In this document: positions 9,651 to 20,798 of the stretch, piece by piece
How the letters are laid out: each line of letters starts with the position of its first letter
Numbering within the stretch: the stretch's first letter is position 1
Assembly (NCBI GenBank): GCA_003427395.1
Contig: BFEA01000087.1
Coordinates: 3,192,358-3,242,006 of the forward strand
Direction: 5' to 3'
DNA: 49,649 bases
DNA from: Chara braunii
Taxonomy: Eukaryota > Streptophyta > Charophyceae > Charales > Characeae
Position numbers and translations under genes: made by a program
Notes under the pieces: generated by a model
Seen by the model: only the letters and a program-made list of their open reading frames with translations
Database searches by the model: none
Told to the model about the DNA's origin: nothing

Positions 9651-10925
9651 ACCTCACGCCCTGCGCTGTCTTTCGTTCGGAGTGCTAAGGGTGCAAAAAG
9701 GGGGCCCCGAAAAACAACAAGATGGGGTGTGCCAAGGATTTTTGGAGAATTGAGTGTGGGGACACAGAAAGAACTGAAATCCCCCGTGTTGGTCTGACGA
9801 AGTGAGTGATCTGGCTGGTTTTGGCGCGGGTTTGGAGTAGGCGCGCGGGGGATCCGTGACGTGAGGAAGTTTAAATTCAATCCACGAAGTACTGTCGGAC
9901 TTCCCACCGTGCCACGGCCCTGCATTTGGAGTGAAACGGAGTGGGCACGTGTTTAGTATCCCGCTTTCGCACTAGATCCCGACGCCGTACGCTACACAAT
10001 TTTGAATCCGACGTGGACGACCTTAATCGCGCGGCCCTTTCCTTGTGCTCATCCTCATTCCGTGTTCGGTAGTGGAACCCCTTTGATTGGTAGTGATCAA
10101 GTCGTTGGCAGTCACTACACAAGGTGGGGCGCAACTGCCGACCACGGGATGACGATCAACTCGTTGAATCGTAATAGCAACGAGTACGGCGGGGAAATGC
10201 GTATCGACGATGACAAACCCAGCGCCGACAAACCCAAAACACGGATTTTCGGGAGGGAAGTAATATCGCCCACCGATCTTTGCGACGNCTTCTCGTATGT
10301 CCCACTCACAGACTCGCGTCCTGTCCTCGTTGTACGGGAAGGGGCGGAGAGGGGATACGGGAGGCTGGCGCCTAGTCGGGTTGAGCCCGTTAGTCCACAT
10401 GGCAAATAATCAGGAGTATTCTAATCATTCATCGCATGCATGCAATCCAATAAAAAAAGGTCAGAAAGGAGAAACATAGGGTTCGGGGAGAGAGAAAGAA
10501 AAGCTCATGTGTGGCGAGACGCAGCCGCTGTTTCGTACGTGGCGAAATCGCACAAGTAGTGTACTCCGGNCGGGGGTACTCGCAACACTTCTTCGATAAT
10601 CACAAATCAAAGCACTCTTGCATTTCCGAATCCCAACAACATTGCCCCTGCCATCGACTCGTCCTGACAATATCTTAATCAAGATGGGTTTCGCACCCGT
10701 TCATTCCCATCCCTCATACATTCACTGTGGAAGGTGCGAAAATGACAATCACGCAATTCCACAACAAGGTGGCGTTNAGGGAAAAATCCTTAATGGTTGA
10801 TACACGCGCATCCACCNTTCACANGACAAACTCACNAGACCNGGGAACTACCCAGAAAACTAATGGAAGAGTTCNNGAAGAGGTTAGTTCCTATACACAC
10901 AATTACCATGCTCATTCCATCACAN

Positions 10926-11309
10926 GCCAACGATTGACTTATCATGCAGAATCATTCACACCAGCGAAAGGAAGAGGGGGGGAGAAGGAAAGAGACAAAA
11001 GTAGGCGGGGATATCAAGATCGGTGGGGGGGGGGGGGAAGAAAAATTACACTGAGATCCTGGAAAGACAAAGAAGGTCCGGCTTTACCGCCGCAAATCAC
11101 ACAACCAAGAGGGCGCACTTGCCACCAAATTCCAACACGGCCCTGGGCCGGTCATCCACTCAACTCAGATCACATGTCCGCATTCTGACACCAACGATCC
11201 CGGCCGTCGCGTGTCATCCTCCACCACTGCGATCGTCACCCCGCCAACTTAGTCTCGACGTGGCTTGCCCGGATCCCACAGTCCGTCGTGGCGATCTAGC
11301 GCACCGCNG
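10926..11309 (-). repeat. N-bounded block identical to the window start
   Basis: Between the Ns at 10925 and 11310 the sequence is identical, as far as I can read it, to the first 382 bases of the window. Immediately after the second N the same segment begins again (11311 onward) as a diverged version with single-base changes and a 15-base insertion. The first block therefore looks like a duplicate of the left-hand contig placed into a gap, and the second like the true local sequence. Confidence 0.7.
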
Positions 11310-11727
11310 GGGGGGGGGAAGAAAAATTACACTGAGATCCTGGAAAGACAAAGAAGGTCCGGCTTTACCGCCGCAAATCACACCAAAGAATAGAGTCGCA
11401 ACCAAGAGGGCGCACTTGCCACCAAATTCCAACACGGCCTTGGGCCAGTCATCCACTCAACTCAGATCACATGTCTGCATTCTGACACCGACGATCCCGA
11501 CCGTCGCGTGTCATCCTCCACCACTGCGATCGTCATCCCACCAACTTAGTCTCGACGTGGCTTGCCCGGATCCCACAGTCCGTCGTGGCGATCTAGCGCA
11601 CCACCAGCCAGTCTACAATCAGCTCGTCATGACTTCCCGACTCGCACACACACACATCATCTAGCCACTACTTCGCGGAAGCTGGCAGACGAGTTGAGAG
11701 AGAGTTTTGCGGGGGCGCCGTCGAAAT

Positions 11728-11733
11728 TTATAG
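11728..11733 (-). promoter_or_regulatory. Candidate TATA box of element A LTR
   Basis: The minus strand reads GCTATAAATTTC here, about 0.87 kb into the LTR from its outer end. The same hexamer is kept in the 3' LTR at 503-508. It would put U3 at roughly 0.9 kb and leave about 2 kb for R-U5. Only the motif and its conservation support it. Confidence 0.35.
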
Positions 11734-12604
11734 CTGCGAGAAGGGAGAGAGACGCGGAAAAAAACGAAGGGTGAGGGAAATGAGGGTATAGGAGAGTTTA
11801 AGAGTGACCGTCCGTCGAAAGCCATGTTGATCCCTCCTAACTCGACCTCAGCCAATCAGAATCGTCGCGAAGTAAGAACTTACACGACGCTTCTCCTTGG
11901 CTAGATGGGGAGAGAAAATCGATTGGGTTTTCGAGCGTGGATCTCAGAGCGGGAAGAAGAAGGGCGTGAAGGATAGCGTGAAACGAGTCCAAGATTCAGA
12001 TGATCAAGAAGGAGAAAAAGGGCGCGCGCTGAGAAGGGGAGGGAAAAGCAGTTACAGGGGGAGGGAGCGAAAAAGCGTGTGCGTGCGAAGAAGGATGGTG
12101 AGAGGAGCGCGGGGAGGAAGGAGGGGAGAACTTACTTGCATGGCGCCGATCGACAAAAGGGGAATGGGCACCAAGACAGTTGCAGTTTTTTCCAATCCTA
12201 TGCTAATTCAAAAATTGAAAGCACCATATCCGCGTGCAAAACAGGCGCGGGAAAGAAAGTCTTCCGTCCATCCATATTCCTACAAGAATTTCCCAGAGTT
12301 TTCAAGGTCGAGGCCGAGAACATTCTCGCGCGGAAGGTCACGCGACATTCCGACAATTCCGGGATTTTTAACTGCCGAGCCAAATTCCAAGTGCACTTGC
12401 TAAGGCGCGCAAAATTCCCATGTATTTTCAATCAAAACAAAAAGCAATTGACCGACTCCAACGGGGTGCATTTAATCGGGCACAGACAGAGGGGGGAGGG
12501 GGGGGGGGGAGTTCTCGGGGTCGAACTGTACACCTCCGGATGAAGAGAAAACACGGGGAAAAGGAAGGGGTCCGAAAGATGGCGCAGGTACGGAAGCTAG
12601 TACG

Positions 12605-14166
12605 AACAACCCTGACCTTCAACTAGAGAGTATGGTGTAGCCACAATATCTTTGACATCCAGGCATTGGTGAATTTTCCATATATGTACTTCCCTTTCCT
12701 CCTCCAAATTCCTGACCCAATGCCCCTCATAAGCCTGGAAGGGGGATGGCAAAATCATTTTCCAAGAGTCCGGGATACATTGTACAATTAACTGGACCCG
12801 GTCCAGGACTTCACGCAGGTGGTGCAGCTTCGAACGTAGTTCAGCCGGGGATCTTCAATGCCCCAATTCCGCATTCCAAAGATCCTCAATTCTGGAGACA
12901 CCCCGTTGTATCCAAATCTGGCCAATTTGACCAGGCTGATCTGCTGTCGACCACGGTAACCTCGTATGATCCGTCAACAACGGATTTTCAAAAATCCGGA
13001 TTTTCAAAAATCCGTTGTGATTTCCTCCCTAGTCTCCAGAGCCTTCAAAATAGAAGGCATAACACGGCTCCAAGCTGACAGGATCCCTTTCCATATGGGT
13101 GACTTTATATGTCCTTTAACAAACGAGGGAGTCAACAAAGCCACCCAAACGTCCTCCCTCCTAGACAAACTCCATTCCTTTGAAAGAATGGTAATTGGCA
13201 ACTCCACCCATGGGTGCGAGCTCCTCTTCGACAGTAGAGTGACCACCCATCTAGCTAGAAGAGCGTTTATTTGGGACTCAGGGTCCAGGATACCGAGGCC
13301 CCCATCCTCCATTTGTCCTATGACTTTCCTCGAAGCCTCCTTCGCTAAGTACCCAGTTTCTTCATTATATGTGTCATTCCATAGGTACTTAATAGATAAC
13401 GATCTAATTTTCTTGTAGGCTTGCTTTTCTTACCCTCAGAGTGATCCTGGGTACCATGCTAAGGAAAAGACAGATGTGTTCAAGAACAAGGCTCTTCCCA
13501 ATATGGAGACACCCTTGAGTGACGCTACCTTGCTCAGTTTGGAAGTCATCTGTCTTTCCAACAATACGCTGACTTGCTTCTTCCCATCCAGTAAACCTAC
13601 CTGCACACCCAAAAAGGGTTCACTCTCTTCTGCAGGAAGACACTTAAGGCCCCAATCCACTGCCAAGTTAGTATCTTGTCTCACAATAGCCACCGATTTC
13701 GACCAATTCACAAGAGCCTCAGAGAATTTAGAGTAGGTGTCAAGACAACATTTCAAAGCCTCGAGCGATGAGCGTGTGTTAGTGAATAGAGCAAACAAAT
13801 CATCTGCCATAGCTGACGCTTTATACTGTTTTCTTAAGCCCAGTTGAAGTCCTTCTATTTCTGGATTTTTTTTTGTCATCGATAGGAGGACTTCCATCTG
13901 AAGCACAAATAGCATAGGTGCCATAGGGCAACCTTCCCTAAGGGATCTAGCCCTGTTCAGAGTGTCCAAAACAAAACCCCAATTAACTCTATCGTAAGCC
14001 TTTCTAGGTCTAGAAGGAGGGCTAACTTTGGTTGGTCCTCCTTTACCGTTTCCAATGCCTCAATAGTGAGCATCGCGTTATTCAGAATGTTCCTGCCATG
14101 TAAAAATCCGGCTTGTTCCTGCCCAACTATGAGAGCTTGCGAGGATTCTTGAGCTGCGCCTTCCAG
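12605..14166 (-). pseudogene. LINE (non-LTR retrotransposon) ORF2 reverse transcriptase remnant
   Basis: From high to low coordinates I read typical LINE RT blocks: QEQAGFLHGRNILNN, LALLLDLE, a frameshift, KAYDRVNWGFV, then SLREGCPMAPMLFVLQMEVL, and the catalytic AMADDLFALF (ADD). Next come FLGVQVGLLDGKKQVSVLL and, after two stops near 13430, the post-RT region KKIRSLSIKYLWNDTYNE, EDGGLGILDPESQINALLA and WIQRGVSRIEDLWNAELGH. About 50 residues between VNWGFVLDTL and SLREGCP appear deleted. The remnant is cut at 12605 by the LTR of element A. No endonuclease domain is visible. Confidence 0.85.
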
Positions 14167-14433
14167 GCCTCAACCGCTTGCAGCGTTCATCGCAAATGCG
14201 AACCTACATGCATGTGACACAAGGGTCAGGTCTCACAGAGGTCAATCCTCCTCGCCTTGTTTTGGCGAAGCGGCCCCGCCCACCCTTGATTTTTTCCCGC
14301 GGTGCGTGGGCCTTCGACCCACCTTCTTGACTCACTTCTGTACGATCGGTCATGTCATTTTTTATTTTATTGGATCAGACCTGTGCAACATTGATGCCCG
14401 CGTTGGAAGTCATATAAAAAAACAGACAAGATT

Positions 14434-14526
14434 CTTCTTAGCTCAGTTTGTAAGGCACAAAAGCTGCATTCATAGATGACGCGTAGGCCCCCCAGGCCTA
14501 CGCGAGTTGAATCCCCTTGGCATCCC
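14434..14526 (+). repeat. tRNA-like / SINE head with pol III box A and box B
   Basis: TTAGCTCAGTTTGTAAGGC (14438-14456) resembles a pol III box A, and GAGTTGAATCCCC (14504-14516) resembles box B; they are spaced about as in a long tRNA. Between them is a perfect 10-bp hairpin, CGCGTAGGCC/GGCCTACGCG with a 5-nt loop, placed where a class II variable arm would be. The acceptor stem does not pair convincingly, so this is more likely a tRNA-derived SINE head or decayed tRNA than a working gene. Confidence 0.45.
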
Positions 14527-15003
14527 GTACATGCCTGGGCATGCTTGATGTCCTATGACTCCTACCATGAGATGGCACGTAGGGCTCCCAGATCAGCATT
14601 GGAAGGACCTTGGGCAACAACAATATTGGCTATTAGACAACGTTAATGTGGGCCTGGGGCGGGTGAAAAAGGGGAGGTGCAACGACTGGCCATAATGCCC
14701 GACACTAGCATTGTCGGTTTCTCCCATCGGCAACGCCTACCCACCCCGCATGAGGGGCTGGTACAACCTCTCTCTTGCACCACCATTGCTGTGCAAACCT
14801 ACCCCTGAGCCGGGGAGAGATCTAGGTTGGTTGGTATGTGGAAAAATATAGAGAGAGAGATTGAGAGAATAACATAAATTGAGCAAGCGGGTGGTTGGGA
14901 CTGAAGTTGCGCTAGCGCTAGTGCCCTGAGGCCGGTGGACCGGTAAGGCCCGGTCCTCCCGGCTAGACTAGTGCCCAGGGAGTGGAGCTCCCCGGCTGCT
15001 AGG
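14527..15003 (+). other. No gene seen; possible SINE body or X leader
   Basis: This stretch has no supported ORF. It follows the tRNA-like head, includes a purine-rich AGAGAGAGATTGAGAG run near 14850, and leads into the conserved 5' block of X copy 1. Whether it belongs to a SINE or to X cannot be told from one copy. Confidence 0.3.
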
Positions 15004-15098
15004 CCTGTGCGTGCGCCCGACAGATGCATGTGGCTCTCTAAGGCATCTGTTGTTGGTGACGTGTGTGATCGTGACACGTGGGCAGGGGTAGCGCCAAT
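15004..15098 (+). repeat. Conserved 5' block of repeat family X, copy 1
   Basis: This block aligns with 24630-24727 upstream of X copy 3: both have GCGCCCGAC near the start, a CGTGACACGT/CCGTGACGCGT segment and end in CAGGGGTAGCG, directly before the X coding frame. Its conservation beside a hypervariable coding region suggests it is part of the element, either leader or promoter. Confidence 0.5.
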
Positions 15099-15106
15099 CG
15101 TGTGGA

Positions 15107-16237
15107 TTGATGAGGAAATGCATAGGGGCGCAACTTTCTGGGTTAGCGATGGAGATGGTGGGGGAGCTACAACATGGAGAGACGCCTTTTGACACTGATG
15201 ACGACGTTTGGCATGCAGAGGATGGTGGGCAAGATGAGGACGACGTGGTCAAATACTTTGCAAATCTTTGTGTGGTCTATGTGGATGGAGAAACGTTTTT
15301 TGATGACGACGTTTGGTATGAAGAGGAGGGTGGGCAAGATGAGGACGACGTGGTCAATTACTTTGCAAATATCAGCGCAGTCTATGTGGGTGCGGTAACC
15401 AGTGATGGTGAGCAAGATGAAGAAGAAGTCATTGAACATTATGCAACTAACGCTGCAGTATGTGAGGAGCGTGAAATTGGTGAGCAAGAGGAAGGGGACG
15501 TCGTCGATTACTATCCAAGTATCAGTCCGACATGTGAGGAGTGCGAATCGGAAAGTGATTATCAGGGCGGCGATTGGGAATATGCCCTTGGTGATGCAGG
15601 TGCGTGGGACGTGGAGTCAGGGCTGATGGAAACGGCAACAGCAGTGGCGACGTCAACAGACCACACGATAGAGATTGTCGTAATGACAACGTCATCGACA
15701 ACAACAACAACAACAACAACAACAAGAACAACAACAAGAACAACAAAAAAAATGACAATCACTCCCGGTGCTAACGTCGATCCTCAGCCTCAGCACAATA
15801 CTGACAAGAGGGAATATGCCCTTGTGGAGGTGGGCGAATGGGTGGGGGAGGTAGGGGTGACGGCTATGGCTGCAGCAGTGACGACCGTCACAGTACAAAC
15901 AGTGGCAAGTATGGCAACGACATCAGCAATAATAGTAACAACAACAACAACAACAACAACAACAATTACAACAATTACAACAACAACAACAACAACAACA
16001 GCAACAGCAACAATGACGTCAACAACAACACCACCAACAACAATAACTGCTACAATTAAACCAACAACAACAACGTGGATAACAATAAAGGTTGCCATAA
16101 TGATTGCGAAACAGTGGTGGGGAATTATTGGCATGAGAGGATGGTCGTCGCGGGGCTTGGGGGTGAGAGTGCATCTTACCTTTCCCTCCCCTCCTGACCT
16201 GCTGTACTTTCATGTCTTTCAATTTTTCCTTGGTTAG
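15107..16237 (+). CDS. Family X protein, copy 1 (acidic repeats, poly-Thr, conserved C-terminal tail)
   Basis: This 376-codon frame starts at TTG 15107 or ATG 15110. Residues about 30-150 hold four acidic repeats built on GGQDEDDVV-YFAN. Residues about 180-350 are dominated by Thr encoded by ACA microsatellites. The C-terminal tail reads AKQWWGIIGMRGW then RGLGVRVHLTFPSPP and is conserved in the other two X copies. I recognise no family. It could be an ORF1-like RNA-binding protein of a LINE, because LINE ORF2 ends lie nearby on the same strand, but no known ORF1 domain is visible. Confidence 0.55.
   Translation: MMRKCIGAQLSGLAMEMVGELQHGETPFDTDDDVWHAEDGGQDEDDVVKYFANLCVVYVDGETFFDDDVWYEEEGGQDEDDVVNYFANISAVYVGAVTSDGEQDEEEVIEHYATNAAVCEEREIGEQEEGDVVDYYPSISPTCEECESESDYQGGDWEYALGDAGAWDVESGLMETATAVATSTDHTIEIVVMTTSSTTTTTTTTTRTTTRTTKKMTITPGANVDPQPQHNTDKREYALVEVGEWVGEVGVTAMAAAVTTVTVQTVASMATTSAIIVTTTTTTTTTITTITTTTTTTTATATMTSTTTPPTTITATIKPTTTTWITIKVAIMIAKQWWGIIGMRGWSSRGLGVRVHLTFPSPPDLLYFHVFQFFLG
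15200..15560 (+). repeat. Four degenerate in-frame acidic repeats
   Basis: The first two units (from 15200 and 15303) share GATGACGACGTTTGG and then GGGCAAGATGAGGACGACG with few changes. Two more diverged units start near 15407 and 15479 with GGTGAGCAAGA. All keep one reading frame and the pattern acidic cluster, V-V/I, aromatic, then A/P-N/S. Spacing is about 103, 104 and 72 bp, always preserving frame. Confidence 0.7.
15697..16075 (+). repeat. (ACA)n-type trinucleotide tracts inside X copy 1
   Basis: Two long ACA-rich tracts (15697-15745 and about 15937-16075) are separated by unique coding sequence. In the X frame they encode Thr runs with occasional Ile, Arg and Ala. The matching region of copy 3 also encodes Thr, while copy 2 has GAT repeats instead. 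Confidence 0.85.
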
Positions 16238-16433
16238 CACAAGGTGGGAGTTGGGTAGATGATCTCCCCCTTGTTGAGTTCGGTTGGATTGCCGATAGAA
16301 GTTGCATTCTGCAACTTTAATCAGGGCGGGGGATAGGATAGGGCTTCACTAGCCCGATCTGTAATAGGCGGGTTTGAAGATTGCTTGCTTGGGGGGGATA
16401 ACGATGATTTTGCCAATATGAAGGAAGTCATAA

Positions 16434-17993
16434 CTTTTTTTTTTTTTTTTTTTGGAAAGACATGCTCCAATTTATTCGTGGGGAATATAATTGAAATCCA
16501 TAACCCGAATCAAATTCTTCTATCAATTTTTCACATTCAAGATGATGACATTCTCAATCGGGGTCAACAAGAGGAAATAAGATGGTGTACATATGACCAA
16601 CTCTTCAGGATTAAAGTACTGAAGATTGAGGAAAAGTGGCTTGCTTTTAGATCAGATACCCCCATCTCTCACCTTCCGTTTGACCCTCTTAATTGGTGTT
16701 GGTCACTTCCTAGGAAACGAGGTCACTCACATCCTAGGAAATTACACACCCTCACTGTCAAAGCATCCTACAGGATGCTCCGTCCAGGTTAAACTTAAAG
16801 GATCACATTGAAGAAAGATGACATAAGAATCTTAATGTTAGTAAGGAAGAGTTGAGAAGTATTGAGTGGTTTCAAGCTTCTAAAACTAGACCTGCCAAAA
16901 TTGTTTCTCTACAGTGGCAAATTGTTCATAGATGTCTTCCCACGAATGATTGGATTATTGATAGGTTTTCCTTTGAACAGAAAGGCATTGCCCTCCCATA
17001 GTGCAAGTTTTGTAAATCAACTTTTCCATCCAAGCTCATCCCGGAAACTATAGAGCATATTTTCCTCCAATGCCCCGGGTCAATCTGGCTTTGAAGATGG
17101 TGGGATAGGATCTGGAACCAAATGCATACCTCTCACCCTTGGCCTTGGGATTGGAAAGCCCTCCTATTGGAATCATGGCATTCGGACCAAGTGGACGACT
17201 TCACATTCAATATATTCTTAATAGGAAGGAGGGTGATCATATGAGCGATTTGGACAAGAAGATGTACTTATGAAATGGAAGGTGCGCATTTGGACGGACC
17301 AGAATTCACTGAAACCATCAAACAGCAGATTCAAACTGAATTAACTATCAAATGGGAACATGTTAAGGAAATAATCCAGTTCCTATCAGTACATAACGAG
17401 ATCTGGCTCCATATTAATCAATTTAACAGAAGTTGGCTGGGAGGTGATCAGGGTGGGAGGCTGGGGAAAGTAATTTGGGAAGGTAGACATGCTAATGCTC
17501 AGGGACCAATTAAGAGGAATTACTGAATTATCTTTAACGATTGGACTACTGTTGATCCCTCTATCCCTCTTAGACCCTTCTCTGAATTTCCTGATTTCTT
17601 CCCCCCCCCAAGTAATTGTTTTGTGCCTGCTACTTGGTTTGGATAGACATCCCTAAAATTGTAAGGAAGGGGTTATAAGTTACAGGCCTGATGGAGACAA
17701 CTGGTAAAGTGCTTGATAGTCAAGATTTTTTGGCGCCTGTAAGGGTGAAGAGGCACTAAACTAGTTCACTTTACTGTCCTTCCTGTTGGTCAATGGTCAT
17801 CAGAGCAATAGCGCAGGATTTCTTGGCTTATATTTTCATCATGATTCTTATATGAGGGATGTTGAGATCTGTTCTCAGCATGCTCTGTTCGGTTACTTCC
17901 GGGTAGACTGTGAGGACCCCGGCCTCAATCTTCACATTGGTAATATCAGCCTTGGGCACTGGACCCTTTTTATTTAAAAAAAAAAAAAAAAAA
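16434..17993 (+). pseudogene. 5'-truncated LINE 3' end with zf-RVT domain and poly(A) tail
   Basis: After a poly(T) run (about 16434-16453) the plus strand encodes the end of a LINE ORF2 in broken frames. The zf-RVT zinc-binding region reads YCKFCKSTF, then PETIEHIFLQCPG (C-x2-C...H...C), followed by WWDRIWNQMH and WPWDWKALLLES. The terminal part, 17275-17526, starts MEGAHLDGPEFTETIKQQIQ. A 3' untranslated region of about 450 bp ends in poly(A) at 17976-17993, as expected for target-primed insertion. RT and endonuclease are missing through 5' truncation. Confidence 0.8.
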
Positions 17994-18292
17994 GGTGCTT
18001 AATGGGTCATCTGGGCCCCCCTCTGGGGGGTAAAGAGATACGGAGGACAATGGCTTAATTACTATCCAAATAGTCACTTGGGATACACACACCTGCTCAG
18101 TCAATGCCCTGGGAGACAGGGCAATCAATGCTGGCAGGCCTCATAACCATGACTCTGTATATGATCTATATATGAGACGTTGGACCCACTTTCCAGCAAG
18201 TGATGCTCCCCACCAATAGATGGAGCCTCCCCCTGGGTGCTAGTGGTGACTGCTCGTATCAGCAGCACTAGCATTGGCAGGGGTTGTATAAA

Positions 18293-18332
<40 letters not shown>

Positions 18333-18342
18333 CTATATATAT
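17994..18342 (+). repeat. Repeat 3' tail ending in (TA)n
   Basis: The part at 18181-18240 (GGACCCACTTTCCAGCAAG, then CCCCACCAATAGATGGAGCC) matches 23535-23590 near the poly(A) tail of X copy 2, so both are probably the 3' end of one family. This copy ends in an AT microsatellite (18293-18342) rather than poly(A). No ORF is supported. Confidence 0.55.
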
Positions 18343-19039
18343 CGTGGGGAGCAGCACGTGCTGGGAATCAGGCCCAGCGTCCCAGCATCCCGTATGAAGA
18401 CATGTAAAAACAATTTATGAACAAATTGAGGTACCGAGGCCGTTACTCGGTTTCGGCTTCAGAGTATCATCCAAGATCATGAACAAACTACAGAAAATCG
18501 GGATAGATAATGAGAAAATCACGAATATTTTTTTACGATCGCTAAACACCTCCTGAAATCCACCGCAATTCTCTGAACACTCAAGTATCTAAGGGATTTC
18601 CAACAGATCATAACAAAGCTCACCAAAACTGACTTATTCCCTGACAAACTCATCCAGGCCTCACGCCCCCTATCCGCTAGGTTACAGAGCAACGCGACTC
18701 ACTACAACTCCGACCAGTGTCGTCCTGTGTCAGCAACCCCCAACTGTCCCTTAGGATGCCCCCACATAGCATCCCCAGATCTCTCTACAAGGCCTCATGC
18801 CCTCACCTTTGGTAAGTCACAGGGCATCACCCCAACTCTGGCCAACGTCGTTCTGGCATCGAACAACCACGGATCCTGAATATAACAATCTAATTCCAGT
18901 GCGGCTTCGTATAAATCATCAGCAGTCCCTCAGAGTCCTGAGAGATTCTTCAAACTACTAGGAATAACAAGGGTGCTTGTTTTGAAAATTCCAAAAAGAA
19001 TCAGAAAGAGTCCCAACCAAATACAAGCAAAGGATACAG
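18343..19039. other. No gene seen
   Basis: No coding frame, RNA gene or repeat boundary could be supported in this stretch. It includes short pyrimidine-rich runs and resembles decayed repeat DNA. Confidence 0.4.
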
Positions 19040-19735
19040 AAATTCCCCCCTTTCCCCTCATCTCCTTGCTCGACCGCTGCCTCCACCGAAAAGGACCGCC
19101 CCTGATCACGAACACTCCTCATCGGCCCCAACTTGGGACAAACCTATTTCCCCCCCCTACTCCCACAAAGGCATACAGTTCTCACCCAAAGTATGCCTCT
19201 GCCAACCCCTTGCCCTTATTTGCCACCGCTGGGATATGATGCTGACCCATACATCTCCCCCAGCCCTAGAATAGAGCATCCCCCAAAATCTGCCCCGTCT
19301 CCCTTCAGGGCAATCACCTCCCTCCTTGCGAAGCCCCTGTAGAGTAGAGTTCTCCCCCTTAAAACCCCCCCACCCCCCCACCAGAAGTAATTCGTATACG
19401 CTTGAGAGGAGAATCAAAATTCCGAACGTTGATATGGATTATTTCTTCCCCCTCCCCTCCATCTCCCCCTGTCCCTCCGCTGCCCCCACCGAAAAGGACT
19501 GCCCTGATCACAAGCTCTCCCTATCGGCTCCAACTTGGGACATACCTGCTTCCTCCCCCTACTTCAACTAAGGCATCCAGTTCCACCCAAAGTATGCCTC
19601 AGCCAACCCCTCACCTCTATCTGCCTCCGCTGGGATATGATGCCAGCCCATACATCTCTCCCAGCCCCAGAATAGGGCATCCCCCAAAAATCTGCCCCCA
19701 CTCCCTCCAAGGCATTTCACCCCCCGTGCACAAAT
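19040..19735 (+). repeat. Diverged tandem duplication, about 285 bp twice
   Basis: 19040-19325 and 19450-19735 align over most of their length, with shared anchors CCACCGAAAAGGAC, CCAACTTGGGACA, CAAAGTATGCCTC and GCTGGGATATGATGC, at a period of about 410 bp. Roughly 85% of bases look identical. The DNA is C-rich. A related piece (GAAGCCCCTG...GTAGAG) recurs at 21787. No product is supported. Confidence 0.7.
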
Positions 19736-19744
19736 GCCTTCCCG

Positions 19745-20798
19745 GCTCGAAAACACCCTGAAACAATCGAACATATATTTCTGCAATGCCCGGGAGCAGT
19801 ATGGATGTGGAGATGGTGGGACCGAATTTGGGACCAACTAGGCACAAACACACCCTGGCCCTGGGATTGGAAGGCGCTGCTATGCGAAGCCTGGCCTAGG
19901 GGACATACAGAACATCCTGAGGAATTCACCATCAACATGTTCAAGCTAGAACGAAGAGCGGTCCTTTGGGCACTATGGAGACGGCGCTGCACCTACGAGA
20001 TGGAAGGGGTGAGACTAGAAGGCCCCGAATTCACTGAAAGCGTAATACAGCAGATTCAAACAGAAATAATGGCCAAATGGGAAACAGTCAAATCTCACAT
20101 TCGATCACTGCAAACACATAAAGACATCAAACAAAAAATACAAGAATTCAGCACAAGCTGGCTGGGCGGACCAAACGGAGGAGGAATTGGGAAGGTGGAA
20201 TGGAAAGGAGAGTTAAAGGAGACACGAGAGGGTCAACAGGGAGCAGTGATACAAAGGGACTATAGCGACATTTTATGATTGGGCCAAGATAGACGCAGAG
20301 ATCCCCCTCAGACCCCCCGGAGAATTCCCCGACCCTTTCTCCCCCCCTTCCAACTGCCTAGTGGGGATGCAGTGGTACGGTATGTAAAAGAGCATTGGAA
20401 ATCAAGGAGCTGAGTCGCATGGGCAGGGAGGAGCTAGTTCATAGCGGCAAGTGCCCCAGCCCGCAGGAGGAGCTGGTTCATAGCACCAAAAGCCCCAGTC
20501 TGCTCTAGCATAGCACATTGATCTGACAGCAATATAGCTGAGAGGAGCAGGACTGCAGCCAAGAGGTCCAGCAAGGGTCAGCCAGAATAAGCAATGCAGG
20601 CTAACTTAGGCAGGGGTGAGGGGGGGTACATCCTTCCACAAGGAAGTAATCAATGCCGCCCACTCGGGCCTCCCAGCCATAATGGGGAGGAGCGTGTGTG
20701 AGTTTCTAATGTATTTCATATTGACTTGCTGGTGGAATAGGAACTGGACTGTTGCTCCCCAGAATGGCAGGAACCACAACCGCGAGGTTCTGAAAAAA
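19745..20798 (+). pseudogene. Second LINE 3' end (zf-RVT and ORF2 C-terminus), cut by the gap
   Basis: This copy is related to the LINE end at 16.4-17.9 kb. It begins at HPETIEHIFLQCPG, continues MWRWWDRIWDQLGTN and WPWDWKALLCEAW, and is open from 19805 to 20278 (157 codons), ending IQRDYSDIL. The shared stretch EGPEFTE...IQQIQTE shows common descent. Its 3' untranslated part runs to an A-run at 20793-20798 where the N gap begins. A piece near 20630-20665 (TCCTTCCACAAGGAAGTAAT) resembles the 3' region of X copy 2. Confidence 0.8.

Larger units (their letters stand above)
9651..12604 (-). mobile_element. 5' LTR of Ty3/gypsy element A
   Basis: The outer 1.68 kb (10926-12604) is the counterpart of 1-1374, with an internal block present twice. 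The inner part (9651-10925) cannot be checked because its partner lies left of the window. Several single Ns (10287, 10570, 10777 and a cluster at 10817-10925) show this LTR was pieced together from short contigs. The outer edge coincides with the point where the LINE coding sequence resumes, so the element inserted into that LINE. Confidence 0.65.

Noticed and set aside
14434-14526. Functional tRNA gene
   Set aside because: Box A and B are recognisable, but no acceptor stem or convincing anticodon stem could be drawn.
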